Shown piece after piece: positions 56,083 to 64,000 of a DNA stretch of 64,000 nt. Positions within the stretch are counted from its first letter, which is position 1, and every line of letters starts with the position of its first letter. The translations under genes and the position numbers were made by a program. Below the pieces are notes generated by a model, which searched no databases, was not told the DNA's origin, and was given only the letters and a program-made list of their open reading frames with translations. The DNA is from Pseudomonadales bacterium (GTDB lineage Bacteria; Pseudomonadota; Gammaproteobacteria; Pseudomonadales; Pseudohongiellaceae): assembly GCA_012103535.1 (NCBI GenBank), contig WLWQ01000002.1, forward strand, positions 868,001-932,000, in the 5' to 3' direction.

Positions 56083-58062
56083 ATGAAGAATCGCTGGGAC
56101 GAAGATCAGATTGCAGACATCGGCGATGATGAAATCGCACTGCGGGTCTATTCGTCGAATCTGCTTGGCGAAGAAGAAGACTTGGTGCTTCATGGTGGCG
56201 GAAATACCTCGGTAAAAGGTGAGCTAGAGAACGTTTTTGGTGAGCCTGAAAAAGTTTTGTTTGTTAAAGGATCCGGTTGGGATCTACGCACTATCGAAGC
56301 CGCTGGCTTCCCGCCGGTTAGGCTGGATTATCTAGTGCGCCTTGGTGATTTAGAATCACTCAGTGATTCCGAAATGATGCGGCAGCTGCGTCTGGCCCTG
56401 CTTGATCCGCAAGGGCCAACACCTTCGGTTGAAGCAATACTCCACGCCTTGATTCCCCATAAATATGTCGACCATAGCCATGCCGATGCCGTGGTGACTA
56501 TCAGTAATACTCCTAGTGGGCATGAGCATCTAAAACAGATATACGGTGATGAAGTCTTAATACTGCCCTATATCATGCCGGGATTTATTTTGGCGCGGCA
56601 GGTGGCGGAAGCAACAAAATTAATCGACTGGTCCGCACTCAAAGGCATCGTGCTTTTACACCATGGGATATTTACTTTTCACGATGATCCCAAAACCAGT
56701 TATGACAATATGATCGAACTGGTGGCGAAAGCCGAAGAATTTCTGGCCAACAACACAAATGCTAATACCGTAGCGCGAGCTAGCGCAGCGCTTAGCGCTG
56801 AGGACTGCTTGCGCTTAGCGCAACTGAGAAGAGCGGCAGGAAAACTGTTTGGCAATGCAGTGCTGGTGAGATTAGACAATGCCGAGGAAGCGGCCGGCTT
56901 TGCCGCGCTGCCTAATGTAGATGATCTGGCCACCAGAGGACCATTAACACCGGATCACACCATTCATGCGAAAGCTTTCGCCGCCATTTTTAACGAAGAT
57001 CCTGCAGCAGAATTACCGGCTTTCGAACAAGCTTATCGAGAATATTTTAAAGAACACGCAGGCAAAGAACATCAATGTTTGGACACCATGCCCCGTTATG
57101 GAGTCTGGAAGAATAAGGGCATGCTCTATTTGGCCGGCAATCGAAAGCGCCTGGAAATTGTCAGGGATATTACCCGACACACAGTCCGCGCGATCCAACA
57201 AGGGGAAGCACTCGGTGCCTGGCAGGCACTGCCCAAGTCGGATTTATTCGACGTGGAGTATTGGGAGCTGGAGCAGGCGAAATTAAAATCCGCCGCTGCG
57301 CGGGCAGAGTTTGAAGGGAAAGTGGCGCTGGTTACTGGTGCGGCTTCTGGCATCGGGGAAGCCTGTGTCAGTGAATTATTGGCGCGGGGAGCGGCGATCA
57401 TCGCCCTGGATATCGATGAGCAGCTTGTTAATTGCTATGCTGATCCCTCGGTTCTGGCGTTGCACTGTGATGTTACTGACTCAATGGCGGTAGACTCCAC
57501 ATTACAACAAGGAGTCCAGCATTTTGGTGGCATCGATATATTAGTCAGCAACGCCGGGAATTTTCCCGAGAGTCAGCCTATCGAAACCATGGACGATGGG
57601 AATTGGGAAAAATCTCTGGAATTGAACTTGAACTCGCACATGCGTGTGATGCGAGCTTGTATTCCTTATCTTAAACAAGGATTCGATCCTGCGGTGGTCA
57701 TCGTCGCTTCGAAGAATGTACCTGCCCCTGGCCCGGGTGCAGCAGCCTATTCCGCTGCTAAAGCAGGTTTAACCCAGATGGCGAGAGTTGCAGCACTGGA
57801 ATTGGGAGCAGAAGGAATTCGCGTAAATGCACTCCATCCGAACGCAGTTTACGATACTGCGATCTGGACAGAAGAAGTTTTGGCAGCGCGGGCAGAGCAC
57901 TACGACATGACAGTAGAGGAATACAAAACTTCCAATGTCTTAAAAACCGAAATCAGTTCCGCCGATGTTGCTAAAGCAGCGGTGCTGTTTGCAGGTGATT
58001 CGTTAGGAAAAACTACCGGTTCACAATTGCCAGTCGATGGCGGCAACGAACGAGTTATCTAA
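56083..58062 (+). CDS. bifunctional class II aldolase / short-chain dehydrogenase
   Basis: 659 residues. N-terminal class II aldolase/adducin domain (about 1-390) with zinc ligands HSHAD (His-x-His) and LLHHGIF, and GGGNTSVKG binding phosphate. C-terminal SDR (about 405-659) with TGAASGIGEA, NAG, catalytic Tyr-x-x-x-Lys (AYSAAKAG) and the ending QLPVDGGN. The layout equals that of RhaD-type bifunctional enzymes which cleave a ketose-1-phosphate and process the aldehyde. It is followed after 30 bp by mtnA on the same strand, a context that points to methylthioribulose- or deoxyribulose-1-phosphate as substrate (inference). Confidence 0.88.
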   Translation: MKNRWDEDQIADIGDDEIALRVYSSNLLGEEEDLVLHGGGNTSVKGELENVFGEPEKVLFVKGSGWDLRTIEAAGFPPVRLDYLVRLGDLESLSDSEMMRQLRLALLDPQGPTPSVEAILHALIPHKYVDHSHADAVVTISNTPSGHEHLKQIYGDEVLILPYIMPGFILARQVAEATKLIDWSALKGIVLLHHGIFTFHDDPKTSYDNMIELVAKAEEFLANNTNANTVARASAALSAEDCLRLAQLRRAAGKLFGNAVLVRLDNAEEAAGFAALPNVDDLATRGPLTPDHTIHAKAFAAIFNEDPAAELPAFEQAYREYFKEHAGKEHQCLDTMPRYGVWKNKGMLYLAGNRKRLEIVRDITRHTVRAIQQGEALGAWQALPKSDLFDVEYWELEQAKLKSAAARAEFEGKVALVTGAASGIGEACVSELLARGAAIIALDIDEQLVNCYADPSVLALHCDVTDSMAVDSTLQQGVQHFGGIDILVSNAGNFPESQPIETMDDGNWEKSLELNLNSHMRVMRACIPYLKQGFDPAVVIVASKNVPAPGPGAAAYSAAKAGLTQMARVAALELGAEGIRVNALHPNAVYDTAIWTEEVLAARAEHYDMTVEEYKTSNVLKTEISSADVAKAAVLFAGDSLGKTTGSQLPVDGGNERVI

Positions 58063-58092
58063 GCAGGCCAGCCACTTCTCAATGCTCCCAAC

Positions 58093-59175
58093 ATGAAAAT
58101 AGACGGCGAACACATTCAAAGTATCTGGTTCGAACCCGAAAGCGATGAAGTCTGCATCATCGATCAAACTCTATTACCCCATAGTCTTGAAATAATCAGC
58201 CTGCAATCCCTGGAAGAAACCTGTCACGCCATATCCGCCATGCAAGTACGTGGGGCACCATTGATTGGCGTCACTGCCGCTTACGGTATTTACCTGGCTT
58301 TGCGAGATGATCCCAACAGTCTGAATGCGGCAGTCAGTGCCTTGGCAGAAACTCGACCGACCGCCGTTAACTTGCAGTGGGCCCTACAAAGAATGCAGGA
58401 AAATCTCAACGGTCTCGATTTTAGTGACTTGCCAGGCAAGGCCCTGGAAACGGCTCAACTCTTGGAAAAGGAAGACATCGCCGTATGTGAAGCAATCGGT
58501 GAACATGGGCTGGGTATTTTGCAGGCGCTTTGGAATGAGAAGAACGAATCACAAGATGCACTTAACCTGTTAACCCATTGCAACGCCGGTGCTTTGGCCA
58601 CGGTTGATTGGGGAACTGCGCTGTCGGTGGTTTATAAAGCCCACGCAGCTGGAATTCCACTGCATGTCTGGGTCGATGAAACTCGGCCACGTAATCAAGG
58701 TGCTGCTCTAAGCTGTTGGGAGTTAACTCAACAAAAAATTCCTAACACCTTGATTGTGGATAATGCCGGCGGACATTTAATGCAAACCGGCAAAGTAGAT
58801 TTGTGTCTGGTGGGCAGCGATAGAACTACCTTGGGTGGAGATGTCTACAATAAAATCGGTACTTACTTAAAAGCCCTGGCTGCACATCACAATAATATTC
58901 CGTTTTACGCAGCGTTACCGGTATCGTCTATCGATTTTTCCATCGTTGATGGGCTGAGTTCAATTCCAATCGAAGAACGGGATGCGATAGAAGTGAGTCA
59001 TATCAGTGGAATTACAGAGGCCGGTAATATTGAGTCAGTGCAGCTCGCCCCGGATGGGACTGCAATCAGTAATTTAGGTTTTGATGTGACGCCCGCTCAG
59101 TTTATAACTGGCATCATTACCGAGAAGGGTGTGTTCGAAGCTAACGAAGCTTCCCTGCAACAACTATTAGATTAG
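58093..59175 (+). CDS. mtnA: S-methyl-5-thioribose-1-phosphate isomerase
   Basis: Converts methylthioribose-1-phosphate (or 5-deoxyribose-1-phosphate) to the ribulose form. 360 residues with MQVRGAPLIGV, catalytic Cys163 (THCNAGALAT) and Asp243 (GSDRTTLGGDV) plus NKIGTY. The normal methionine-salvage partners mtnBCDK are not in the window; the only neighbour in the operon is the aldolase-dehydrogenase gene. Confidence 0.94.
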   Translation: MKIDGEHIQSIWFEPESDEVCIIDQTLLPHSLEIISLQSLEETCHAISAMQVRGAPLIGVTAAYGIYLALRDDPNSLNAAVSALAETRPTAVNLQWALQRMQENLNGLDFSDLPGKALETAQLLEKEDIAVCEAIGEHGLGILQALWNEKNESQDALNLLTHCNAGALATVDWGTALSVVYKAHAAGIPLHVWVDETRPRNQGAALSCWELTQQKIPNTLIVDNAGGHLMQTGKVDLCLVGSDRTTLGGDVYNKIGTYLKALAAHHNNIPFYAALPVSSIDFSIVDGLSSIPIEERDAIEVSHISGITEAGNIESVQLAPDGTAISNLGFDVTPAQFITGIITEKGVFEANEASLQQLLD

Positions 59176-59183
59176 CTATCTAG

Positions 59184-59531
59184 TTAGCCCGGTGGCCAGG
59201 ACATGGCCCGTCCACCTATTACGTGTAAGTGTAAATGGTAAACAGTTTGACCGCCATGACTGCCAGTGTTTATCACGTAGCGAAAACCATCTTCGATTAA
59301 GCCTTTCTCAGTCGCGATCTTATTTGCTACTAGCATTAACTTTCCGAGCAAAGCGTCATCTTCTTCCTGGGCTTCGGTCACATCTTTCAGATGTTTTACT
59401 GGGATGACCAGGGTATGGGTTGGAGCTGCCGGGCTAATATCTTCAAATGCAAAAACATCCTCATCACGGTAGACTTCTGTAGCAGGGATTTCTCCAGCAA
59501 TTATTTTGCAGAATAGACAATCGTCTGACAT
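59184..59531 (-). CDS. HIT-family nucleotide hydrolase (HinT-like)
   Basis: 115 residues. DCLFCKIIAGEIPATEVY start and the histidine triad HLHLH (99-103, HLHLHVIGG) identify a histidine-triad nucleotide-binding protein. The length and the CxxC (Cys5, Cys8) zinc pair match the HinT/protein kinase C inhibitor group, which hydrolyses AMP-lysine type phosphoramidates. Converges with mtnA. Confidence 0.93.
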   Translation of the reverse strand: MSDDCLFCKIIAGEIPATEVYRDEDVFAFEDISPAAPTHTLVIPVKHLKDVTEAQEEDDALLGKLMLVANKIATEKGLIEDGFRYVINTGSHGGQTVYHLHLHVIGGRAMSWPPG

Positions 59532-59595
59532 GGATAACTCCGCTTTGGTCGCAATTTAGGTAGGATTTACACCGATTTACGGTCATTCTATAACA

Positions 59596-60384
59596 GTGAT
59601 GAAATTTTTAAAGCTAACAGCGCAGACACTACTAATCGTCGTAGGAATCGGCGGTTTCTTCTTTCAGGTCGCTCATGCTCAGGATGCGCCGGAACAGTTG
59701 AGCTATCGCATCGTGAATACCTATCCCCATGACATTAATGCATTCACTCAGGGGCTAATTTATCACGAAGGTTATTTATTCGAAGGCACAGGGAAAAATG
59801 GTCTTTCTTCCCTCAGTAAGATTAATTTGGAAGATAACGAAGTGTTGCAGACTACGCGTCTAAACCGGCGTTATTTCGGCGAAGGTATAGAAGTGGTAGA
59901 CGATCGAATCTTCCAGCTTACCTGGACCTCAAACATGGTCTTCGTCTGGGACAAGAATAATTTTGAGCAATTGGGAACTCATTACAATGCAACCCAAGGT
60001 TGGGGACTTGCTTACGATGGGGAACATTTAATACTGAGCGACGGTACCAGCACTCTGCAGTTTATGGATACGGAAAATTTTGCGCCGCAAAGAAAAGTTA
60101 CCGTCACATTCAATGGCAATCCCCTGTCAAACGTCAATGAATTGGAATACATCAATGGCGAAGTATGGGCCAATATCTGGCAGACAGATTTTATCGTGCG
60201 CATAAACCCTGAAGACGGCGTGGTGACTTCTGTTATCGATCTCACAGGATTGAGTAACGAAACTCAGTTAGGAAGTAGGGAAGCAGTACTCAACGGTATA
60301 GCCTGGGACGAAGTAAACGAAAGACTGTTCGTTACTGGCAAGCATTGGGCAAATCTATTCGAGATTGAAATAGTCGATCCCTAA
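59596..60384 (+). CDS. secreted glutaminyl-peptide cyclotransferase
   Basis: 262 residues with a signal peptide (about 1-28). Five-bladed propeller of the plant/bacterial QC family: NTYPHDINAFTQGLIYHEGYLFEGTG (about 42-67, split), YFGEGIEV, QGWGLAYDGEHLILSDG, NVNELEYINGEVWANIW and AVLNGIAWDEVNERLFVTGK. It cyclises N-terminal Gln to pyroglutamate on periplasmic peptides. Followed after 10 bp by yjbQ. Confidence 0.92.
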   Translation: MMKFLKLTAQTLLIVVGIGGFFFQVAHAQDAPEQLSYRIVNTYPHDINAFTQGLIYHEGYLFEGTGKNGLSSLSKINLEDNEVLQTTRLNRRYFGEGIEVVDDRIFQLTWTSNMVFVWDKNNFEQLGTHYNATQGWGLAYDGEHLILSDGTSTLQFMDTENFAPQRKVTVTFNGNPLSNVNELEYINGEVWANIWQTDFIVRINPEDGVVTSVIDLTGLSNETQLGSREAVLNGIAWDEVNERLFVTGKHWANLFEIEIVDP

Positions 60385-60394
60385 GCATCGCTCT

Positions 60395-60829
60395 ATGTGG
60401 TTACAGAAAAAAATTCAGCTCTCTCCAAAAAGTCGCGGCTTCCATTTGGTTACTGAAGAAATAAGCGATCAGTTTCCTGCATTGCAATCGGCGAAAGTAG
60501 GCGTTGCCCATTTCTTCTTGCAACATACTTCCGCCTCCTTAAGCATTAATGAAAACGCCGATAGCTCGGTGCGGCGAGATATGGAAAGTCATTTCAATGA
60601 ACTGGCGCCGGAAGGTGCTCCTTACTATGAGCATACCTATGAAGGGCCGGATGATATGCCAGCCCATATCAAATCAGGGCTGCTGGGTTCCGAATTAAGC
60701 ATACCGATTGAAGATGGGCGCCTACTCCTCGGTACCTGGCAGGGACTCTATCTCGGTGAACACCGCAATCAAGCAGGATCTCGTTCAGTTGTAGTAACCA
60801 TTCAGGGATCTGTAGCCGATGATTCCTGA
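60395..60829 (+). CDS. YjbQ-family protein (secondary thiamine-phosphate synthase type)
   Basis: 144 residues with the UPF0047 signature HTSASLSINENAD and the closing GTWQGLYLGEHRNQAGSR. The family has weak thiamine-phosphate synthase activity in vitro; its main role is unresolved. The stop overlaps the start of the next gene by 11 bp, giving a run QC-yjbQ-aminopeptidase. Confidence 0.9.
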   Translation: MWLQKKIQLSPKSRGFHLVTEEISDQFPALQSAKVGVAHFFLQHTSASLSINENADSSVRRDMESHFNELAPEGAPYYEHTYEGPDDMPAHIKSGLLGSELSIPIEDGRLLLGTWQGLYLGEHRNQAGSRSVVVTIQGSVADDS

Positions 60830-61886
60830 TTTTGGCCCTCACAAGAAAAATCTAATTAAGCTTATTATCCTGCTGACAATCTCGGTATTCCTGGTTTCTT
60901 GCGAGACAGTAAGCTATTACACCCAGGCTGCCCGTGGTCAGCTCGCCATTGTCTTTGGTCGAGAAGACATTCAACGGCTTATCAACGATGCCGAAGTGTC
61001 TGCTGATCTCCGCGGGAAGTTCTCGGAAGTCTTGCGGATACGTGAATTTGCCGAGGATGAATTAAATCTTCCGGTTGCGAGTAATTATTCGACCTATGTC
61101 GATGTAAACCGTGAACACGTGGTGTGGAATGTCTTTGCTGCACCTGAATTTTCTACAGATCCAGTTAACTGGTGTTACCCAATCGCCGGCTGCGTAGCCT
61201 ATCGCGGCTATTTTGATGAAGACGGTGCCGAGAGTTACGCAGCACAACTGGAAGAAGAAGGATTCGATGTCTATACCGGTGGGGTAGATGCCTATTCAAC
61301 TCTCGGTTGGTTCGACGATTCCTTGCTTAGCACCGTTATGTCCCGCTCTAATTACCAACTCGCCGGACTGATCTTTCATGAACTTGCTCATCAGGTGGCG
61401 TATCTGCCAGGTGATACGACTTTTAATGAAAGTTTTGCCACGGCAGTGGAGAGGGAAGGTATCAGGCGCTGGCTGCAGGCAACGGATCAGCCAGAGACTA
61501 TTGTCATTGCCGAACGAGACCGGCTTCACCAACAAGAATTTATCGAACTGGTAACCCGCTATCGCGATCAATTCGATGAGTTGTATGAACAAGATCTGAG
61601 TGAAGCACAAAAACGCAGTGGTAAAACTGCACTGCAAAATCAACTGCGCAGTGAATATGACATATTAAAGGTGAACTGGAATGGCTACGCGGGTTATGAC
61701 GCCTGGTTTTCTCGCTCGTTGAACAACGCGCAACTTTCAACGGTGAGTTCATACAATGATCTGGTGCCGTACTTTAACGGACTATTGGCAGAATCCGATG
61801 GCGATCTGTCGGCATTTTTTGACGAAGTGAAAGCGCTCGTGTCGATGTCCGACGACGATAGAAACGAATTTTTAGAAAACTATTAG
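60819..61886 (+). CDS. lipoprotein aminopeptidase (PF10023-like, zinc metalloprotease)
   Basis: 355 residues. Signal with lipobox (FLVSC, Cys28). The mature protein contains YTQAARGQLAIVFGRE (family start) and a HExxH zinc site (HELAHQ, about 189-194) followed by NESFATAVE supplying the third ligand Glu. Predicted to be anchored to a membrane and to trim peptides. Co-transcribed with yjbQ. Confidence 0.87.
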   Translation: MIPDFGPHKKNLIKLIILLTISVFLVSCETVSYYTQAARGQLAIVFGREDIQRLINDAEVSADLRGKFSEVLRIREFAEDELNLPVASNYSTYVDVNREHVVWNVFAAPEFSTDPVNWCYPIAGCVAYRGYFDEDGAESYAAQLEEEGFDVYTGGVDAYSTLGWFDDSLLSTVMSRSNYQLAGLIFHELAHQVAYLPGDTTFNESFATAVEREGIRRWLQATDQPETIVIAERDRLHQQEFIELVTRYRDQFDELYEQDLSEAQKRSGKTALQNQLRSEYDILKVNWNGYAGYDAWFSRSLNNAQLSTVSSYNDLVPYFNGLLAESDGDLSAFFDEVKALVSMSDDDRNEFLENY

Positions 61887-61892
61887 AGGGTG

Positions 61893-62648
61893 TTAGTTGC
61901 CCAAGCGCCGGCGGGTTGATTCAACCAGATTGACGTAAAAATCTGAATCGGGATTTTTCTCAGCCGCAGCTTCATATTCAGCCAGTGCCTCATCGAGGCG
62001 TCCTTCCTGTTCCAATATCCGCCCCAGGCTGCGATAGAAAAACGCATTCCCAGGCATCACCTCGATACCGGCTTTATAGACCTGGATAGCTTTATCGGCT
62101 TCACCTTCATTGTTATAGGTATTGGCCATGATGTGAATTTGGGAATCATTGTCAGGATCCAGCTCTATCGCCCGAAGATCATAGCTAATGGCGGAATCGT
62201 AGTTTCTCGATTGCCGCTCTAGTTCACCCAGGGTCGACACTGCCGCGATCAAACTGGCAGTCGTGTTTTCTTCCAATTCAATGAAGCGCGCTAATAGAGG
62301 TTTAGCTTCGTCATACCGTTCGAGATAGTAATAGGTGTTGGCGAGATTGCGAATGGCATCTGACAAATTCGGATCGGCGCTGATGGCTTTTCTGTATTCT
62401 TCGATGGCTTCATCGTAGCGTTGCAAATTGCTATAAGTATTGCCACGACGATTCATTTTTTGCGCGAGTTCGGCATCGATGGTTGGGCCTTCACGAGTAA
62501 CATCGAGATTGCCATAACGTTCCAGCACATTACCGCTCGCAGAATCTTGTGCATAGCTAACCTTGCCAAGCATTAAAACTGGGACAACGCTGGCATAGGC
62601 GAGCACGCTGAATATCGATTTTATTTTGAATTTCTTTTTCACACACAT
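61893..62648 (-). CDS. exported TPR-repeat protein
   Basis: 251 residues from ATG 62648 (a start five codons earlier at 62663 is possible). Signal peptide (about 1-34, cleavage near SYA-QDS). At least four TPR units: RRGNTYSNLQRYDEAIEEYRKAI, RNLANTYYYLERYDEAKPLL, IMANTYNNEGEADKAIQVYKAG and YRSLGRILEQEGRLDEALAEYE, each quoted in part. Periplasmic scaffold of unknown partner. Converges with the aminopeptidase gene. Confidence 0.85.
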   Translation of the reverse strand: MCVKKKFKIKSIFSVLAYASVVPVLMLGKVSYAQDSASGNVLERYGNLDVTREGPTIDAELAQKMNRRGNTYSNLQRYDEAIEEYRKAISADPNLSDAIRNLANTYYYLERYDEAKPLLARFIELEENTTASLIAAVSTLGELERQSRNYDSAISYDLRAIELDPDNDSQIHIMANTYNNEGEADKAIQVYKAGIEVMPGNAFFYRSLGRILEQEGRLDEALAEYEAAAEKNPDSDFYVNLVESTRRRLGN

Positions 62649-62767
62649 CCTGATTGCAACCATTTAAACAGTCGGCACTATACCTCACAGCCATGCTGAC
62701 TTCCAGGTGGAGTCGGATAAGCAGTGCTTATTTAGAGGTAAAAAATACATATAAAACAGTAAGTTGG

Positions 62768-64000
62768 CTATTTTAGGACGATAGCTGGGAGATCATTATC
62801 GAGCTTTGCCACTCGACCAATTGCCTTCGCCTGGGAATAACCGGAGTCTCTCAAAGCTTGCAGGCAGGCTTCGGCTTTGTATTCCGCTACCGACGCCAGT
62901 AAGCCGCCGGCGGTTTGAGGATCGAACAGCAATTCAAACTTTGGATCACTGGCGTATGCTTCATGGTTATAGATGTCGTTGGCGACTAGTTTGTTGTCTT
63001 TGTGCAGTGAGCTGACAATGTTTTGCTGCAGCGATTCAAGGGCACCGTCTAATGCCGGGACGTCACTTAGGCTCAATTCGACTTCAACATTGTTTGCGGA
63101 AAGCATTTCCATAAGATGGCCGGCTAGACCGAATCCAGTTATGTCGGTGCAAGCGGTGGCCTCATATTCTGAGAAACAGGTGGCGGCTTCTTTGTTGGAC
63201 TGGGCCATTTGCTCCAGTGCGTTCTGCATCTGAGCATGGGAAGCTTTATAGCGCATGTCCGCCGCTAACAAGGTGCCGGTTCCCAGCGGCTTGCTTAAGA
63301 TCAAAATATCTCCCGCCTGCATACCATCTTTTTTGAGTAAGCGCTCTTCATCGATAAAACCGTTTACACACAAACCGAAATGTAATTCTTCAGCTTCCGC
63401 CGAATGCCCGCCAACTAATGCACAATTGTGTTCCGCCAGTGTTTCGGTGCAGGACAACATGAGCTCTTTCAATTGGGCGCGACCGTAGTCTTTGGCAGCA
63501 AAAGGCAGGCTTACAACTGCCAGGGCTGAGTGAGGTTCACAACCCATGGCGTAGATATCACTCAGGCAGTGATTCGTGGCGATGCGACCAAATAGCCAGG
63601 GATCATTTACGAATGCTTTTAACTGGTCGATGCTCTGGGCGAGGATGCGGCCGTCTTCCAGTTTTATCATCGAGGCATCTTCTGCCGTGCTGTTCGCAGT
63701 CAGGATGTCGTCGTGATTTGTTGTTGGTAATTGCTGCAAGACTTCCTGTAAAACATTGCTCGCAACTTTGGCACCACAGCCAGCGCAGCGCATGGCATGG
63801 GTGCGCAGTTGTTGTTCCATTTCCTTGTCGACGAGCCCTTCGGCAATGCTTAGCTCCGAGTTCATCTCCGGTAGCTCGGAATATTTTTTTATGAAATTGG
63901 TATCAATGTTGTGTTTGATAGACCAGACACTGCGCCCCTGAAAAAACAAATTGTTACGGGAAGCAATTGCCGATTTATTACCCATGCTCATCAATGCCAG
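62768..64000 (-). CDS. selD: selenide, water dikinase fused to an NDH-like oxidoreductase (5' end outside the window)
   Basis: The frame stays open to the window edge. Residues before the SelD core (LALMSMGNKSAIASRNN, FFQGRSVWSIKHNIDTNFIKKY) match the C-terminal end of the FAD/NAD oxidoreductase found fused to SelD in marine bacteria and cyanobacteria. The SelD part then has MRCAGCGAKV (catalytic Cys and Lys), the ATP-site segment SIDQLKAFVNDPWLFGRIA, and GGHSAEAEELHFG. Makes selenophosphate for selenocysteine or selenouridine. The dinucleotide-binding part lies beyond base 64000. Confidence 0.85.
   Translation of the reverse strand: MALMSMGNKSAIASRNNLFFQGRSVWSIKHNIDTNFIKKYSELPEMNSELSIAEGLVDKEMEQQLRTHAMRCAGCGAKVASNVLQEVLQQLPTTNHDDILTANSTAEDASMIKLEDGRILAQSIDQLKAFVNDPWLFGRIATNHCLSDIYAMGCEPHSALAVVSLPFAAKDYGRAQLKELMLSCTETLAEHNCALVGGHSAEAEELHFGLCVNGFIDEERLLKKDGMQAGDILILSKPLGTGTLLAADMRYKASHAQMQNALEQMAQSNKEAATCFSEYEATACTDITGFGLAGHLMEMLSANNVEVELSLSDVPALDGALESLQQNIVSSLHKDNKLVANDIYNHEAYASDPKFELLFDPQTAGGLLASVAEYKAEACLQALRDSGYSQAKAIGRVAKLDNDLPAIVLK

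Overview
The window is a stretch of chromosome from a gammaproteobacterium. The housekeeping blocks run in the order known from Pseudomonas: tRNA-Gln, ispE, lolB, a TPR lipoprotein, hemA, prfA, prmC, moeB, and then gatB-gatA-gatC / mreBCD-maf-rng-yhdP. The accessory content (DUF6152 proteins, a PQQ dehydrogenase with a cyclase-family hydrolase, an NDH-like/SelD fusion, large TonB receptors) suggests a free-living, probably marine, Pseudomonadales/OM182-like organism. That lineage guess is an inference with low confidence.

Layout. 0-9.5 kb: tRNA-Gln; the leftward set TPR lipoprotein-lolB-ispE; the rightward set hemA-prfA-prmC-moeB-rhlB, interrupted between prfA and prmC by a 267-bp nested inverted-repeat element. 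9.4-13.0 kb: leftward gatC-gatA-gatB plus a PA4642-family gene (tRNA-dependent amidotransferase). 13.3-22.2 kb: rightward mreB-mreC-mreD-maf-rng-yhdP (cell shape, RNA turnover, envelope lipid transport); mreC appears to start at an AUC codon behind a perfect Shine-Dalgarno sequence. 22.2-52.8 kb: an accessory region lying between yhdP and the nit amidase gene, which are neighbours in Pseudomonas.

The accessory region contains: a PD40 protein and a DUF6152 pair; an integrase-less run of integron-like cassettes (24.8-27.8 kb) whose four genes all look like HEPN-type or DUF4145/DUF5677 proteins; small metabolic and membrane genes; a PilZ protein; an AraC regulator and a serine hydrolase; a 1406-residue hybrid two-component sensor beside a frameshifted TonB receptor; a leftover 3' end of a second TonB receptor; a RhlE-type helicase broken by a 7-bp tandem duplication; and a PQQ dehydrogenase/cyclase module with two small membrane proteins. 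From 27.8 to 45.2 kb it is dotted with short hairpin repeats of several GGGGAC-type families.

52.8-64 kb: nit, DUF445 (again with an apparent AUU/AUC start), TetR, a lone ExbD, a fused class II aldolase/short-chain dehydrogenase immediately upstream of mtnA (a plausible DHAP-shunt salvage pair), a HIT protein, glutaminyl cyclotransferase, YjbQ, a lipoprotein aminopeptidase, a TPR protein and the 3' part of an oxidoreductase-SelD fusion that runs off the right edge.

The most unusual items are the HEPN-rich cassette run, the aldolase-dehydrogenase/mtnA pair, the structured element between prfA and prmC, and the two non-AUG (AUC/AUU) start codons. No rRNA, CRISPR array, prophage, integrase or complete transposase was seen.
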